Below are positions 61,866-64,000 of a DNA stretch of 64,000 bases, one piece after another (within the stretch, counting starts at the first letter, position 1; every line of letters begins with the position of its first letter). The stretch comes from Anaeromassilibacillus sp. An172 (GTDB lineage: Bacteria; Bacillota; Clostridia; Oscillospirales; Acutalibacteraceae): assembly GCF_002160515.1 (NCBI RefSeq), contig NZ_NFKS01000010.1, positions 1-64,000 of the forward strand. The letters run 5' to 3'. The notes beneath the pieces were generated by a model. That model had not been told where the DNA came from. It ran no database searches and saw nothing but the letters and a program-made list of their open reading frames with translations. Position numbers and translations under genes: made by a program.

Positions 61866-63335
61866 ATGGATAAACAATATGATGTGGTAATTGTCGGCAC
61901 AGGCGTTGCAGGACTTTACGGAGCCCTTCAATATTCGGAAGATGTTAAGGTTTTGCTTCTTTCAAAAAAGGAACTTACCTTGTCCAATTCATCATTGGCA
62001 CAGGGCGGAGTTGCCGCAGTTTTGGATACAAGTCATGACAACTACAAACTGCATATTGCCGATACTCTTATTGCAGGAAAATATAAAAATAATTTGTCCG
62101 CTGTTGAAAAGCTTGTAACAGAAGGCCCTTCCGATGTTTTAAACCTCAAGGATATGGGTGTTGATTTCGACAGAAACAAAAGCGGCGAGCTTATGGCAAC
62201 CTTAGAGGGCGGCCATTCAAGAAATCGAATTGTTCATCACAAGGACTCAACAGGCAAGGAAATAGTTGACACACTTTTAAGACTTGTGGCTCAAAAGAAA
62301 AATGTAACAATACTTGACAATGCTCTTGTATACGACGTTGACAAGGTTGAAAACGGATTTTACATAAGCTTTTTGAGAAACGGAGAAAACATCTGTGTTT
62401 CTTCAAACTTCTGCGTTTTGGCAACAGGCGGCATAGGCAGAGTTTACAAGTACACAACCAACTCCGCAATAGCCACAGGCGATGGTATAGCTTTTGCCCA
62501 CTTGCTGGGAGCTACAATAAGCCATCTTTCCCGTGTGCAGTTCCATCCTACAGCTTTCGCTTCCGAAAACAACAGAGAGCGTTTTCTCATAAGCGAAGCG
62601 GTAAGAGGAGAGGGCGCATATCTTCTCAACTGCAACGGCGAGCGTTTTGTTGAACGCTATGACCCAAGGGGAGAGCTTGCACCTCGTGACGTTGTTTCCC
62701 ACGCAATTATGGAGGAGGAAAAACGCACAGGCAGTGAGAAGTTCTACCTTGATATAACATATAAAGACCCTGAATTTTTGAAAAACAGATTCCCGATGAT
62801 ATATTCAAGATGTCTGGAAGAGGGCGTGGATATTACAAAGGACTGGATTCCTGTATTCCCATGCCAGCACTATCTTATGGGCGGAATTAAAGTTGATTTG
62901 GATGCCGCCACAACTGTAGAGGGACTTTACGCTGTGGGCGAGTGCTCCAACACAGGAGTTCACGGAGCAAACAGACTTGCCAGCAACTCACTGCTTGAGG
63001 CTCTTGTATTCTCAAGAAGAGCGGCTGAGGATATCATGCGTCACCTTTCAGAGAGAGGCAGACAGGAAATCACAGCGGCGCCTCCTGTTCATGACATCCA
63101 CGGCGAACCGCTGCCAAAGGGAATAAGAACAGAAATCAGAGAGATAATGCAGGATACATATTTTGTAATTCCAAAGCTTGACAAGGTTGAGGAAAGCTAC
63201 AAGAGAGTTGACGAGATAGTAAACAAGCTCATAACAACAAAATACGAGATAAATGCCGACTATGTAGAGGCAAGAAGCCTTGCAATAGTTGCAGGAATTA
63301 TTTTAGGTGAAGTAAACGGAGGAATAAACTTATGA
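61866..63335 (+). CDS. nadB: L-aspartate oxidase
   Basis: FAD enzyme that makes iminoaspartate for de novo NAD synthesis. In an anaerobe fumarate is the likely electron acceptor. 489 residues. FAD-binding GTGVAGLYGA (11-20), SLAQGGVAA, TLEGGHSRNRIVHHKD, QFHPTA and HGANRLASNSLLEALVF. The C-terminal helical domain is shorter than in E. coli. ATG 61866, with a TATAAT at 61811-61816 upstream but a poor -35. Its stop overlaps nadC by four bases. nadA is not in the window. Confidence 0.96.
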   Translation: MDKQYDVVIVGTGVAGLYGALQYSEDVKVLLLSKKELTLSNSSLAQGGVAAVLDTSHDNYKLHIADTLIAGKYKNNLSAVEKLVTEGPSDVLNLKDMGVDFDRNKSGELMATLEGGHSRNRIVHHKDSTGKEIVDTLLRLVAQKKNVTILDNALVYDVDKVENGFYISFLRNGENICVSSNFCVLATGGIGRVYKYTTNSAIATGDGIAFAHLLGATISHLSRVQFHPTAFASENNRERFLISEAVRGEGAYLLNCNGERFVERYDPRGELAPRDVVSHAIMEEEKRTGSEKFYLDITYKDPEFLKNRFPMIYSRCLEEGVDITKDWIPVFPCQHYLMGGIKVDLDAATTVEGLYAVGECSNTGVHGANRLASNSLLEALVFSRRAAEDIMRHLSERGRQEITAAPPVHDIHGEPLPKGIRTEIREIMQDTYFVIPKLDKVEESYKRVDEIVNKLITTKYEINADYVEARSLAIVAGIILGEVNGGINL

Positions 63336-64000
63336 TGTTAAACCAGATGTATGTGGACAACCTTATAAAGACAGCTCTTTTAGAGGATATAAACTACATA
63401 GACGTCACAACAGATTATCTTATAGATGAAGACCAGGAGGGCTGCGCACAGTTTCTTGCAAAGGCTGACGGTGTTCTCTGCGGACTTGACGTGGCTTTGA
63501 GAGTATTTGAGCTTTTACAGCCGGATTTCAAAGCGGAGGTTTTCAAGAAGGACGGAGACGTTCTCAAAAAGGGCGACATCATAGCCAAGGTTTACGGAAA
63601 AACAAGAACAATCCTCAAGGGCGAGCGTACAGCTTTGAACCTTATTCAGCACATGAGCGGTATTGCAACAGCTACAAACGAAGCTGTAAAGCTTGTTGAG
63701 GGAACAAAGGCTTCCATTGTTGATACAAGAAAGACACTGCCGGGTATGCGTCCTTTGCAGAAATACGCAGTTACAGTTGGCGGCGGAAAGAACCATAGAT
63801 ATAACCTTTCCGATGCGGCAATGCTCAAGGATAACCACGTTGACGCAGGCGGCGGAATTACAAACGCTGTTAAAAAGCTTAAATCAAAGCTTGGCCACAT
63901 GACAAAGGTTGAGCTTGAGGTTAGAACTCTTGATGAACTAAGAGAAGCTTTAAGCGTTGACGTTGACGTAATTATGCTTGACAATATGTCAAATGAGATG
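63332..64000 (+). CDS. nadC: Nicotinate-nucleotide pyrophosphorylase, 5' part (cut by window end)
   Basis: Converts quinolinate and PRPP to nicotinate mononucleotide, CO2 and PPi. 223 codons are present and the frame runs off the end. Family marks: ALLEDINYIDVTTDYL, GERTALNLIQHMSGIAT, DTRKTLPGMRPLQKYAV, GGGKNHRYNL, LKDNH and EVRTLDE. It overlaps nadB (ATGA), as expected for a nadB-nadC unit. Start 63332 follows GGAGGA. Confidence 0.96.
   Translation, partial: MMLNQMYVDNLIKTALLEDINYIDVTTDYLIDEDQEGCAQFLAKADGVLCGLDVALRVFELLQPDFKAEVFKKDGDVLKKGDIIAKVYGKTRTILKGERTALNLIQHMSGIATATNEAVKLVEGTKASIVDTRKTLPGMRPLQKYAVTVGGGKNHRYNLSDAAMLKDNHVDAGGGITNAVKKLKSKLGHMTKVELEVRTLDELREALSVDVDVIMLDNMSNEM

Overview
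The window is chromosome of a Gram-positive, endospore-forming, anaerobic member of the Clostridia, most plausibly the Ruminococcaceae/Oscillospirales. The evidence is a spoIIAA-spoIIAB-sigF operon, strong Shine-Dalgarno sites (AGGAGG) with frequent TTG and GTG starts, consensus sigma-A promoters, a 2[4Fe-4S] ferredoxin, zinc-ribbon ribosomal proteins (S14 type Z, S4, L36), a eukaryote-like prolyl-tRNA synthetase, RicT, and a Firmicutes-type MetA. The genus cannot be fixed from sequence alone.

Layout. 1-7.6 kb: tRNA-Pro, a membrane protein with pyrC and pyrF (pyrimidine synthesis), serC-serA (serine), a PAP2 phosphatase and a hexapeptide-repeat protein. 7.6-8.25 kb: a gene-free interval packed with an unusual hairpin repeat, next to the corrinoid adenosyltransferase cobO. 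9.0-24.8 kb: one continuous S10-spc-alpha block (rpsJ to rplQ, with secY, adk, map, a KOW protein, infA, rpmJ and rpoA inside), behind one consensus promoter and a leader of about 280 nt. 24.8-30.1 kb: tRNA-Arg(CCG), two more repeat copies, a large lipoprotein and a polar amino-acid ABC transporter. 30.1-39.3 kb: proB-proA (proA bracketed by inverted copies of a second repeat), a three-gene N/Q-rich cluster, a phosphodiesterase, holB-ricT, ferredoxin, trmN6, rsmI and folC. 39.4-40.8 kb: the forespore sigma-F operon. 41.6-44.6 kb, minus strand: metA, proS, acpP. 44.7-52.7 kb: an aromatic amino-acid cluster, aroE-aroK-aroF-tyrA-aroB-aroA-aroC-pheA, which covers shikimate to Phe and Tyr except for 3-dehydroquinate dehydratase. 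52.7-54.9 kb: an AT-rich accessory islet beside tRNA-Arg(ACG). It holds a GNAT/small-protein pair resembling a toxin-antitoxin module and an orphan consensus promoter driving a nearly uncoded transcript. 55.2-61.7 kb, minus strand: hflX, a DUF951-like protein, prfA, a Sua5-type synthase, coaE, a lytic transglycosylase and an M18 aminopeptidase. 61.9-64 kb: nadB and the start of nadC.

The most unusual content is two families of non-coding structured repeats. Family 1 (7.64-8.25 kb and 24.9-25.2 kb) is a 47-nt hairpin: an 8-bp stem whose sequence changes while pairing is kept, closing a loop of constant 31 nt, followed by a conserved GCGAGAC(C/T)TTT tail. Where tandem, units repeat at exactly 62 bp. 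Family 2 (31.07, 32.40 and 52.69 kb) is a double hairpin of about 60 nt, again with compensatory stem changes; two inverted copies flank proA. Both look like selected RNA (or single-stranded DNA) structures, and I cannot assign either to a named family.
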